Shown in pieces: positions 34,907 through 43,001 of a stretch of DNA of 64,000 nucleotides; positions within the stretch are counted from its first letter, which is position 1; each line of letters starts with the position of its first letter. The stretch is from Streptomyces kanamyceticus (lineage in GTDB: Bacteria > Actinomycetota > Actinomycetes > Streptomycetales > Streptomycetaceae): the NCBI RefSeq assembly GCF_008704495.1, contig NZ_CP023699.1, positions 2,232,001 to 2,296,000 of the forward strand, read 5' to 3'. A program made the position numbers and the translations under genes. The notes below the pieces were generated by a model. The model saw only the letters and a program-made list of their open reading frames with translations. It made no database searches and was not told where the DNA came from.

Positions 34907-36106
34907 ATGACGGAATCAGTCGCTTTCCCGCAGGACCGCACCTGCCCCTATCACCCGCCGACCGCGTACGAGCCGCTCCTCGACGACCGCCCGCTCTCCA
35001 AGGTCAGCCTCTTCGACGGCCGGTCCGTCTGGTTCGTCACGGGCCACTCGGCCGCCCGCGCGCTGCTCGCCGACCCCCGGCTCTCCTCCGACCGCGAGAG
35101 CCGGGCCTTCCCCACGCTCACCGAGCGCGTCGCCCGCGTACGCACCAAGCGCGTCGCCCTGCTCGGCGTCGACGACCCGCTGCACAACGCACAGCGGCGC
35201 ATGCTGATCCCCAGCTTCTCCGTCAAGCGCGTCAACGGGCTGCGGCCGCGCATCCAGGAGACCGTCGACCGGCTCCTCGACGACATGGTCGAGAAGGGCT
35301 CGCCCGCCGAGCTGGTGAACGCGTTCGCGCTGCCCGTGCCCTCCATGGTCATCTGCTCCCTGCTCGGGGTGCCCTACGAGGACCACGTCTTCTTCGAGGA
35401 GCAATCGAGCCGCCTGCTGCGCGGGCCCACCTCCGACGACACCCAGCACGCCCGCGACCAACTGGACGCGTACTTCCACGCGCTGATCGAGACCAAGCGG
35501 CGCGAGCCGGGCGACGGGCTGCTCGACGAACTGATCGCCCGGCAGCGGGAGTCGGGCGAGCCGCACACCGAGGAACTGGTCGACCTCGCCCTGATCCTGC
35601 TGATCGCGGGCCACGAGACCACCGCGAACATGATCTCGCTCGGTACGTTCACGCTGCTCAGTCACCCCGAGCGGCTCGCGGAGCTGCGCGCCGGACTGCA
35701 CGCCGAGCCGCCCCTGATGCCCGCCGCCGTCGAGGAACTGCTGCGCTTCCTGTCCATCGCGGACAGCGTGCTGCGGTTGGCGAAGGAGGACATCGAGGTC
35801 GAGGGCAGCACCATCCGCGCCGACGACGGCGTCATCTTCTCCACATCGCTCATCAACCGCGACACCGAGGCCTTCGAGACGCCGCAGGAGCTGGACTGGC
35901 ACCGCACCAACCGCCACCACCTCGCCTTCGGCTTCGGCATCCACCAGTGCCTGGGCCAGAACCTCGCGCGGGCCGAGCTGGAGATCGCGTTGCGGAGCCT
36001 CTTCGACCGGCTCCCGGACCTCCGCCTCGCCGTGCCCGCCGACGAGATCCCCTTCAAACCGGGCGACACGCTCCAGGGAATGATCGAACTCCCGGTGGCG
36101 TGGTAG
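34907..36106 (+). CDS. Cytochrome P450 (CYP105-like)
   Basis: This 399-residue soluble class I P450 monooxygenase has all expected motifs: I-helix LLIAGHETTANMI (oxygen activation), K-helix EELLRF, the PERF-like region DWHRTNRHHLAFGFG, and heme-Cys loop FGFGIHQCLGQNLARAE. The N-terminus TCPYHPPTAYEPLLDD is CYP105-like. The ATG at 34907 is chosen with GCGAGG about nine bases upstream. It is followed after 9 bp by a ferredoxin gene, its probable electron donor. CYP105 enzymes typically hydroxylate xenobiotics, steroids or macrolides; the substrate here is unknown. Confidence 0.95.
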   Translation: MTESVAFPQDRTCPYHPPTAYEPLLDDRPLSKVSLFDGRSVWFVTGHSAARALLADPRLSSDRESRAFPTLTERVARVRTKRVALLGVDDPLHNAQRRMLIPSFSVKRVNGLRPRIQETVDRLLDDMVEKGSPAELVNAFALPVPSMVICSLLGVPYEDHVFFEEQSSRLLRGPTSDDTQHARDQLDAYFHALIETKRREPGDGLLDELIARQRESGEPHTEELVDLALILLIAGHETTANMISLGTFTLLSHPERLAELRAGLHAEPPLMPAAVEELLRFLSIADSVLRLAKEDIEVEGSTIRADDGVIFSTSLINRDTEAFETPQELDWHRTNRHHLAFGFGIHQCLGQNLARAELEIALRSLFDRLPDLRLAVPADEIPFKPGDTLQGMIELPVAW

Positions 36107-36115
36107 GAGATGAGC

Positions 36116-36310
36116 ATGACGATCCACGTAGAGAAGGACCGCTGTGTCGGCGCGGGCATGTGCGCGCTCACCGCTCCCGGGGTCTTCACCCAGGACGACG
36201 ACGGCCTCAGCGAGGTCCTGCCTGGCCGCGAGGACGGCGCGGACGACCCGATGGTGCACGAGGCCGTGCGGGCGTGCCCGGTGTCGGCCATCGCCATCGA
36301 GGAGGCCTGA
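36116..36310 (+). CDS. [3Fe-4S] ferredoxin partner of the P450
   Basis: This 64-residue ferredoxin begins MTIHVEKDRCVGAGMCALTAPGVF and has C-x5-C plus a distal CPVSAI, the three-Cys pattern of P450-associated [3Fe-4S] ferredoxins (SuaB/SubB type). The ATG at 36116 is set by AGGAG six bases upstream; the ATG at 36110 directly abuts that site. It is co-transcribed with the P450 gene, and a ferredoxin reductase must be supplied from elsewhere. Confidence 0.93.
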   Translation: MTIHVEKDRCVGAGMCALTAPGVFTQDDDGLSEVLPGREDGADDPMVHEAVRACPVSAIAIEEA

Positions 36311-36333
36311 CGCCCGACGCCCGCCCCTGTCGG

Positions 36334-36356
36334 CGGGGCGGGTTCAGCCCGCCCCG
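36334..36356. terminator. Bidirectional hairpin between ferredoxin and TetR-like gene
   Basis: cggggcggg (36334-36342) pairs with cccgccccg (36348-36356). The stop codon of the convergent TetR-like gene lies in the loop, so the hairpin can terminate both transcripts. Confidence 0.75.
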
Positions 36357-37279
36357 TCGGGCCGGGTCCCCATCCGGGCCTGGACGGCCTGTTCCAGCGT
36401 GCGCCCGTCCGTGGCGTCCGCGGGTTCGAGGAACCCGTTGATCAGCGCGAGCGAGACCGTACCCATCAGGGAGCGGCACCGGTCGTGGTCGAGGACGCCG
36501 GAGCCCGGGTCGCCGATCGAGCGCAGGATGATGCCGTCCGTGGCGGCGGACAGCGCGTTCGCGAGGTCGTCGAGGGTGAGCCCGGGCCGCAGCCGCAGGT
36601 TCCTGGCCTCGATGACGTCGGCGTAGAGCTCCTTCCAGGAGGAGAGGTAGCCCCGGTAGGTGTCCGCGAGGGCCCGCTGGACCGTGTCGTCACCGTCGGC
36701 GACCGCCATCAGGGCGAGGCTGAGCCGCACGGACGGCGTCCTCGCACCCTCCGCGGTGTGCCGGTACGCCGTCTCGTGGACCGTCCGCACGAAGTCGTCG
36801 CCGCCCACCAGGCGTTCGGTGTTGACGGCGCGCTGCTCGACGTACCCGGGACGGTAGTTCACCGGCCACATCGCGAAGTTGATGAGGTCGGCGACGTAGT
36901 CGGACTGGGTGCGCCACTGCGTACGGAGCGTCGAGACGACACCGCGCCGGGGGAAGACCCCCGGGTTGTTGGCGACTTCGGCGGCCACCGCGCGCTGCGA
37001 TAGGAAGCCGAGCACGGCGCGCTCGACCCGGTGGCGGCCCCGCACGGTGGCGGCGCGGGCCGCGCCGGGACCCAGGTGCTGCTCGACCAGGCGCATTCCC
37101 GCGGCGAGGTAGGCGGCGGTGTGCGGGTCGTTGGCGAGCCTTCGACGGCCCGCCGCCGTACGCCGGTTGAGGTGGCGGAGCACCTGGGACAGGTCCTGGT
37201 CATAGGGGAAGGGCAGCTGGCGCTTGCGGGGGTGCGGCTCATGGGCCCTGGTCGGGGCCGGAGTTGCGGTTGCGTCCAT
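36344..37279 (-). CDS. Putative TetR-like transcriptional regulator
   Basis: This 312-residue protein has a C-terminal part (ADVIEARNLRLRPGLTLDDLANALSAATDGIILRSIGDP) that resembles TetR-family effector domains. The N-terminal half is unusual: the HTH candidate lies around residues 85-130 (ERAVLGFLSQRAVAAEVANN, then GVVSTLRTQWRTQSDYVADLI) after a long Arg-rich helix. It is longer than a typical 200-residue TetR protein. The start at ATG 37279 has only a weak site; no better one is seen. It converges on the P450-ferredoxin operon and could regulate it, but this is inference. Confidence 0.6.
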   Translation of the reverse strand: MDATATPAPTRAHEPHPRKRQLPFPYDQDLSQVLRHLNRRTAAGRRRLANDPHTAAYLAAGMRLVEQHLGPGAARAATVRGRHRVERAVLGFLSQRAVAAEVANNPGVFPRRGVVSTLRTQWRTQSDYVADLINFAMWPVNYRPGYVEQRAVNTERLVGGDDFVRTVHETAYRHTAEGARTPSVRLSLALMAVADGDDTVQRALADTYRGYLSSWKELYADVIEARNLRLRPGLTLDDLANALSAATDGIILRSIGDPGSGVLDHDRCRSLMGTVSLALINGFLEPADATDGRTLEQAVQARMGTRPDGAG

Positions 37280-37372
37280 CCCGACATGCTGGGACCCCGG
37301 TCGCGGGTACGCCAGGTGCGCGGGCGCGCGCGATCCCACCAACCTGCTCCGCGACGGCGCGCCCGGGCACGT

Positions 37373-38551
37373 TCAGGCGGTGCGGCACAGGGCGTGGTCG
37401 ATGAGGTCGCGCAGGGCGTCCTCCTGGCGGGCCGCGGTCACCGGGTCCCCGGCGCGGCTGTGCGCCGAGACGGAGACGGTGCGTCGGCCGTCCGTGCTCG
37501 TCGCCGCCCTGATGACGTAGCCGAAGCCGCTGCCGCCGTGCCCGAGGTACTCGCCGCCGCAGGACAGGGGTGTGGAGAACAGGCCGAGGCCGTCCCGGGT
37601 ACCCGCCGGGTGGCCGCTGTTCGGCGACACCGGCACGGTGCTCCGCATGGCGGCGAGTTCGGCGGGCTTCAGGAGCTTGCCGCTCGCCAGTGCCGCGAAG
37701 AAGCGGTTGAGGTCGCGGGCCGTGCCGGTCATCGAGCCGTCGGCCCCGCTGTCGAAGGGGCGGTAGGGGATCGTGGTGTCGACCATCGGCCCATCCGGGG
37801 TGAACTGCTGGTGGTCGGCCGCGTGCGGGCCCGGCAGGAAGGGCCAGGTGCCGGGGGTGTCGGTGTGCCGCAGGCGGAGCGGACGCAGGACGCGGTCGTG
37901 GACCTGCTGTTCCCAGGTGCGCCCCGTGACCTTCTTGATGATCATTCCGGCCAGCACGTAATTCGTGTTGGAGTACGCCCAGTCGGTGCCCGCCGGGAAG
38001 GCGGGTTTGTGGCGCATGGCCAGGTCCACCAGCTGTTCGGGCCGGTAGGAACGCCACCGGTCGGCGAAGTAGGTCCGGGCGCCGGGGTCGGGGAAGACGT
38101 CGTAGATGTAGTCGGACAGGCCGCTGGTGTGCCGCAGCAGGTCGCGGAGGGTGATGGTCCTGCCGTCGTTCCCGGCGCCGGACACGACCCCGGGCAGCAG
38201 CTCCTCCACCGTCTGGTCGAGGGAGACCCGCTTCTCGCCCACCAGTTGCAGCACGACGGTGGCGACGAACGTCTTGGTGGTGCTGCCCAGGCGCAGGTAC
38301 CCGTCCTTCGGGACCGGGCGGCGGGTGACCAGGTCCCCCACTCCGGAGCGGGCCGTGACCGTCCCGCTCGGGGTGTCCAGGCGGACCGCCACGCCGGTGA
38401 CCCCGGTGTCCCGCAGCGCGTCGGCGTCCCGCTGCACGGCCCGGTCCGTGCCGGACGGACGCGGCGCGGTCGAGGCGGCGGCGACGGTCGGCAGGGTCGA
38501 CGAGGCCAGCGCCAGCAGCGTGACCGGTAACCACAAACGACGAAAGATCAT
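37373..38551 (-). CDS. Secreted class C beta-lactamase-fold serine hydrolase
   Basis: This 392-residue exported protein has a signal peptide at about residues 1-26 (LWLPVTLLALASSTLPTVAA). The catalytic SxxK motif is STTK in LRLGSTTKTFVATVV, the Tyr motif is YSNTNYVLAG, and the third motif is HGGSGFGY. These are the features of D-alanyl-D-alanine carboxypeptidase/esterase-type serine hydrolases (Streptomyces R61 DD-peptidase relatives), which remodel or edit peptidoglycan. The start ATG at 38551 fits the signal peptide. It has no close operon partner. Confidence 0.92.
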   Translation of the reverse strand: MIFRRLWLPVTLLALASSTLPTVAAASTAPRPSGTDRAVQRDADALRDTGVTGVAVRLDTPSGTVTARSGVGDLVTRRPVPKDGYLRLGSTTKTFVATVVLQLVGEKRVSLDQTVEELLPGVVSGAGNDGRTITLRDLLRHTSGLSDYIYDVFPDPGARTYFADRWRSYRPEQLVDLAMRHKPAFPAGTDWAYSNTNYVLAGMIIKKVTGRTWEQQVHDRVLRPLRLRHTDTPGTWPFLPGPHAADHQQFTPDGPMVDTTIPYRPFDSGADGSMTGTARDLNRFFAALASGKLLKPAELAAMRSTVPVSPNSGHPAGTRDGLGLFSTPLSCGGEYLGHGGSGFGYVIRAATSTDGRRTVSVSAHSRAGDPVTAARQEDALRDLIDHALCRTA

Positions 38552-38786
38552 GGCCCGAGGCTAGGAACAGCGGGGTTCACCGGCCATCCTGCACACGCCC
38601 GTCCGGAACGGGTGCCAGCCGGATGGACAGCATGCCGGGCATGCGCAACGGCCCTCCCCCGGTGCCCCCGAACTCCCCAACCCCTTCCCGGAATTGCGCG
38701 CACCCGCGCGCCTGGGAGACACACAGGACCCGCTGTATACCGGGATGCCACCACCCGTCCCGTCCCTCAGTGAGGTGTGACCGCCG

Positions 38787-38978
38787 ATGCCCTTCACCGT
38801 GCTCCTGCCGGTACTCGTCTGCGCCGCCGTCGCCCACGCCGCGGTCCGGCTCGTCCTGTGCGCGCTCGCCGCCCACGCCACCCGCAGGGCGCTCTCCCCG
38901 ACGGCCGTCGGCACCGGCGTGCGCGCCCACCGCCTCGCCGTGCTCCGGGCGTTGCTCGACGTACTGGGGCGGCGGTGA
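38787..38978 (+). CDS. Small hydrophobic protein of unknown function
   Basis: This 63-residue ORF starts ATG 38787 with GAGGTG about 12 bases upstream. The N-terminal half is hydrophobic (VLLPVLVCAAVAHAAVRLVL), suggesting one membrane helix, and the C-terminus is Arg-rich (LLDVLGRR). Its last six codons and stop form the first unit of an 18-bp tandem repeat, so the end may be drifting. I recognise no family, and it may not be expressed. Confidence 0.45.
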   Translation: MPFTVLLPVLVCAAVAHAAVRLVLCALAAHATRRALSPTAVGTGVRAHRLAVLRALLDVLGRR

Positions 38979-39014
38979 GTACTGGGGCGGCGGTGAGTAC
39001 TGGGGCGGCGCTGA
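38961..39014. repeat. 18-bp tandem repeat, three copies
   Basis: The unit gtactggggcggcggtga occurs at 38961-38978 and 38979-38996, and as a copy with one mismatch at 38997-39014. The first copy holds the stop codon of the small ORF, and the array ends 8 bp before the PL8 lyase stop. Confidence 0.9.
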
Positions 39015-39021
39015 CGAGGGT

Positions 39022-41577
39022 CTAGCCGCGCAGCGTCACCGTGAAGCTCCTGCCGTACGCGTGGTGGGTGTCGACCTCGATGCGGGTGCCGCCGCGTGCC
39101 GGGGTCACCCGGATCCCGGGGTCGGCGGCGACGGTGCGCAGCGTCCGGCCGCGAAGCAGCAGCGTGACCGTGTCACGGGCCATGGTCGGGTCGGATACGG
39201 CGACGGTCGTCGTGCCGCGCGCCCCGCCTCGGCCTTCGCGGCGCACGAGGACCGAGGCGGGGCCCTCCACGCGCAGGTCCCCGGTCTCGTGGCGCCCCCG
39301 CGTGAAGCTGTTGGCGGCCGTCAGGCCGAGGCCCCGGTGGGTGACGGCTTGCAGGCGCGCCGTGTTGGAGAGGACTGCCAGCGGCCGCCCGTGGCGGTGG
39401 GCGCGCAGTTGTTCCTCGGTCGCGTTCGGCACCAACGCGTAGGCCAGGCTGGCCGGTTCGGCCCCGGCGGGCCCGTCCACCGTGACGCCGAGTACTGCGC
39501 GGGTGACGGCCGTGTCCGGGTTCGCGGTGCGGACGACGCGGCGGCTGCGGGTGACCCGGTCGAGGGCGACCCGCACGGGCGGGGTGTCGAGGAAGACGTA
39601 GCCGACGGCGGTGTGCCGCGTGGCGTTGACGTAGCGCAGCCAGCGCAGGGCGGCGGTGCCGGGCCCCGTCCAGGGGCGTCCGCCGCGGCGCGCCCCGGTG
39701 AGCGTGATCCGGTCGTCGGGGGCCGCGATCCGGGCGTCGACGGCCGTGGTGACGGCGCGCCCCGCCGCGTCGCCGACGTCCGCCGCGAGCACCACGATCT
39801 CGTCGTCGAGCAGGAACCACGACTTCGTGGCCGTCGCGCCCCGGTACACCACGAAGTCGGCGGGCAGGATCTCCCGGTCCCGGTACGCCACGTCGCTGGA
39901 CTGCACCAGGCCCGCCGCGCCGTACGCCCCGAGGACGGCGCCGCCGGACCAGCCGTTGGTGCCGCGCGGGAAGTAGACGTAGGTGTTCTGCGACTCGGAC
40001 GACGAGGTGAAGTGGAGCGGGTGCCCGGGGTTGTCGTAGTACGGCTTGCCGTACAACTCCGGTACGGTGCGGCGCTGTTCGACCGGCGCGGTGACGCCCG
40101 CGAGGCCGTAGGGCGAGACGGTGGTGAAGTAGTCGACGCCGTACGCCTGGGTCTGGTCCTGGCCCGCGAGATAGAGGTAGTGCGCGCCTTCGCCCTGGAA
40201 CCACGGCAGGAGGTTCTCGCCGTTCATGTACTCGTACTTGCTGATCCGGTCGGAGCTGCGCGCGAGCGCGAACGCGTAACCGGGCCTGCGGTGCACCGTC
40301 TTGTCCATGGCGTTGAACGCGACACTGCGGGCCGCGGGGTTGAGGTCGGCGGGCGGCACGGAGGCGTCGGCGGCGATGTCGGCGTGGCGCACGATGCTGA
40401 GCGGCGAGACGAAGCGGGACGGGTCGAGAGGGGTGCGCGAGGTGGCCCCGATGTGCTTGACGTAGCTCTTCAGGGCGGTGGCAGCGGCGCCCGACGCGAG
40501 CGAGGAGAGGTCGACGACGGCCTCGACGACCACCGCGACATCGGTGTAGCCGGAGTCCGTGCGCGCCACCGCGCGGCCCTTCACGATCTCCATCATCCAG
40601 CCCTCGAAGATCAGCGGCGCGAACCCGTCGCGCACCCAGCCGTACACGGTCGGCACGAGCTCCTCGCCGTGCGCGTAGCCGGTGCCCGCCAGGATCAGGA
40701 GCGTCTGCACGACGCGGGTGAGCAGACCCTTTCCGTACGAGCCCGTGTAGGCGACGGAGCCGTGCTGGATGAAGGAGCCGTCGGCGTAGTGGCCGTCCGT
40801 GACCCCGTGTCTGAGGTCGTAGGGGTCGACGGTGACGAAGACCGTCAGCTGGTCGGTGAGGGCCTTGCCGATGCGCGCGTCGCCGCCCTCGGCCATGACG
40901 GCGCCTTGCAGGATGCGGTTGGTGGTGATGTCCGCGAGGTTGGCGCCGGTGTGGAAGCGGGAGTCGAGGTCGACGTCGCCGTTCTTGCCGTTGCGCAGGT
41001 AGGCGTCCATGGAGGCGAGGTAGGTGGCGATCAACTCGGGGCGCTGCGCCCGGACTTGGTCGGCGAGCAGCACGAGGGTCCGGCTGATGTGCTGGGATAT
41101 CCCGATCTCCCAGTGGAACCAGTTGCCGTAGTAGCCCTTGGACTGGTCCCCGTAGTACCGCTCGTGCAACCAGACCAGAGCGTCGATCACGCGGCGCTGC
41201 ACGGCCGCGTCGCCGTACAGGTCGGCGGGGGCGCCGGGGGTGCGGGTGACCAGGGCCGTCTCGTACAGACGGCGATAGGCGGTGTTCAGGTTGGCCTCGT
41301 CGGTGCCGAGCACCAGACCGGCGAAGAGCTCGCCTTCGCCCGCGTCGTCCATCGCCTTGAGGTTGGCGCGCGCGGTCTTCTCGACGGCGGCGAGCTTGGC
41401 GGCGGTCTCGGGGCGCGCGTTGGACGCCTCGGTCCCGGCGAAGAGGGCCACGGTGTTGGCGAGCAGCCGCGCGGTGTCACCGGCGGCGGCCGCGGCACCC
41501 GCGGGCGCCGCGGGCACCACCGCGAGGAGCCCCGCGGCCGAGAGAGCGGACAACAGGCGTCTGCGCGTGATCTCCAT
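39022..41577 (-). CDS. Tat-exported PL8 polysaccharide lyase (hyaluronate/chondroitin/xanthan lyase)
   Basis: This 851-residue extracellular lyase has a twin-arginine signal (EITRRRLLSALSAAGLLAVV) with AxA cleavage near residue 30. The alpha/alpha-toroid N-terminal domain contains YYGNWFHWEIGISQHISRTL. The catalytic block HYADGSFIQHGSVAYTGSYGK supplies the His and Tyr that act in beta-elimination. The C-terminal beta-sandwich domains follow (VYFPRGTNGWSGGAVLG). Start ATG 41577 has GGAGG five bases upstream. PL8 enzymes cleave hyaluronan, chondroitin or xanthan; the precise substrate cannot be read from sequence. Confidence 0.93.
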   Translation of the reverse strand: MEITRRRLLSALSAAGLLAVVPAAPAGAAAAAGDTARLLANTVALFAGTEASNARPETAAKLAAVEKTARANLKAMDDAGEGELFAGLVLGTDEANLNTAYRRLYETALVTRTPGAPADLYGDAAVQRRVIDALVWLHERYYGDQSKGYYGNWFHWEIGISQHISRTLVLLADQVRAQRPELIATYLASMDAYLRNGKNGDVDLDSRFHTGANLADITTNRILQGAVMAEGGDARIGKALTDQLTVFVTVDPYDLRHGVTDGHYADGSFIQHGSVAYTGSYGKGLLTRVVQTLLILAGTGYAHGEELVPTVYGWVRDGFAPLIFEGWMMEIVKGRAVARTDSGYTDVAVVVEAVVDLSSLASGAAATALKSYVKHIGATSRTPLDPSRFVSPLSIVRHADIAADASVPPADLNPAARSVAFNAMDKTVHRRPGYAFALARSSDRISKYEYMNGENLLPWFQGEGAHYLYLAGQDQTQAYGVDYFTTVSPYGLAGVTAPVEQRRTVPELYGKPYYDNPGHPLHFTSSSESQNTYVYFPRGTNGWSGGAVLGAYGAAGLVQSSDVAYRDREILPADFVVYRGATATKSWFLLDDEIVVLAADVGDAAGRAVTTAVDARIAAPDDRITLTGARRGGRPWTGPGTAALRWLRYVNATRHTAVGYVFLDTPPVRVALDRVTRSRRVVRTANPDTAVTRAVLGVTVDGPAGAEPASLAYALVPNATEEQLRAHRHGRPLAVLSNTARLQAVTHRGLGLTAANSFTRGRHETGDLRVEGPASVLVRREGRGGARGTTTVAVSDPTMARDTVTLLLRGRTLRTVAADPGIRVTPARGGTRIEVDTHHAYGRSFTVTLRG

Positions 41578-41732
41578 GGCGTCCTCCACCGACGAAGTGC
41601 CGTCCCGGCGGCCGGAGTCAAGCAGACGCCCCGGCGGCCGACAACCCACACGGCGCCCTGCGTCGCAGGCGGATTCCCGCCGGTTGATAGCGTCTTTCTG
41701 ATCTTGCTGCGCCTACGGGGGAAGGGAACGCC

Positions 41733-43001
41733 ATGCCCGGGATGGGTGCGCTGCGTGCGGCGCGGAAGAGGACCTGGCTGGTGGTGAGCGGTCTGGTGGT
41801 CGTGGTGGCGGCGTCCTCGGTGACGTGGTTCGCCGTCGCCGCGGACCGGGAGCGCGACGAGATCCGGGCCGCCAACGAGGGCCAGTTCACTCGGGCCTGC
41901 GCGGGCCTGCTCCCCGACGAGCTGCGCTCCTTCATGCCGGACGACGAGCGCGGCGACCTCGACGAACACGGCACCATGCTGCGCGCTTCGGGCGCGGGCG
42001 GGCCCCGGCAGGAGAGCCGCGCCCTGCTGGACTGCACGCTGTCGTGGGGCGAGCGCGGCGCGGGCTGGGAGCCCGACGCGCGGACGCGGGTGCGGGCCGA
42101 GGCCGCGCTGGGCCGCACCGACCCGCTCACGGCCGACGGAGGCTTCGAACTGCCGCTGCCTGAGAGCGCGTTGGGCTCCGTGTCCACCAGTGACCGGTTC
42201 GGCGGCAGCACGGTGACGGCCACCGTCCTCGCGGACTGCCCGAAGGGCCTGACCGGCCGGGTCCGCCCGTCGCGGGACCTGCTCGTCACGGTGGACCTGC
42301 CCTCGCGCGAAGGCGAGTACGACGTACCGAAGCCGGAGCGGCTCCTCGCCTCCCGCACGGCGGCGCGTGTCGCCAACTGGGTGACGAAGAAGCAGAGTTG
42401 CGGAGGCGAGCCGCTGTCCACGGAGCCCGGCCGCGACCGGACCGGGGCGTCGGAGGTCTGCGACTGGTTCAACCCCAAGGCGCTGCGCCTCTCACCGGGC
42501 CGCTGGTCCTTCGGCGGGAACGCCAAGACGTACAGCAGGCGCACGGGTGCGTGCGGCGGCCGGTGGGACGACACCATGGGCTCGCCCCGCCACCTCGGCA
42601 TCAGGGCGGCGGACGCGGCGAGCTGGTCGGGCGTCCTCGCGAACGGGGCGTACGACAGCCATCAGGACAGCGGCGACGTCCCCGGACCCGGCAAGGGAAG
42701 CGCGCACGACAAGCCCATGACCATCGAGGAGTCCGGCAACGATCCGCAACTCGCCCTGTGGGCGCGCTCACGGTGCGACGCGGGCGCCACCTACCACCGC
42801 GTGACGGTGACGCCCGAGATCGACTTCGACCTCGGGATCGACGAAGGCAAGGCCGTCCTCGAACCGAAGGACCTGCGGCGGATCTCGGCGCGGGCGCGCG
42901 CCGTGCTCGACCGCTATCTGGCGGCGCCCGACGGCTGGCCGCGCCGCTCGCACTGCCGGGACACGAAGGTCATGGGAGAGGTGGCGTCGTGGCGCGACTG
43001 A
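41733..43001 (+). CDS. Membrane-anchored hypothetical protein (paralogue 1)
   Basis: This 422-residue protein has a single N-terminal membrane helix (residues 13-37, TWLVVSGLVVVVAASSVTWF) after Arg/Lys-rich residues, so an extracytoplasmic domain is predicted. Shared motifs with the next gene are 'ACAGLLPDELRSFMP' and the LLVTVDL segment. Cys residues recur in pairs (TLDCTLSWGE, ADCPKG, SCGGEP). The start ATG 41733 has GAAGGGA seven bases upstream. Its end overlaps the next gene by 13 bp. No enzyme family is recognised. Confidence 0.8.
   Translation: MPGMGALRAARKRTWLVVSGLVVVVAASSVTWFAVAADRERDEIRAANEGQFTRACAGLLPDELRSFMPDDERGDLDEHGTMLRASGAGGPRQESRALLDCTLSWGERGAGWEPDARTRVRAEAALGRTDPLTADGGFELPLPESALGSVSTSDRFGGSTVTATVLADCPKGLTGRVRPSRDLLVTVDLPSREGEYDVPKPERLLASRTAARVANWVTKKQSCGGEPLSTEPGRDRTGASEVCDWFNPKALRLSPGRWSFGGNAKTYSRRTGACGGRWDDTMGSPRHLGIRAADAASWSGVLANGAYDSHQDSGDVPGPGKGSAHDKPMTIEESGNDPQLALWARSRCDAGATYHRVTVTPEIDFDLGIDEGKAVLEPKDLRRISARARAVLDRYLAAPDGWPRRSHCRDTKVMGEVASWRD

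Noticed and set aside
34907..36310. P450 plus ferredoxin as part of a secondary-metabolite gene cluster
   Set aside because: No PKS, NRPS, terpene synthase or tailoring gene is adjacent.
42398..42988. 5' extension of the second membrane-anchored protein
   Set aside because: It overlaps the preceding gene in a different frame with no domain content. GTG 42989 has a good ribosome binding site and starts a membrane helix.
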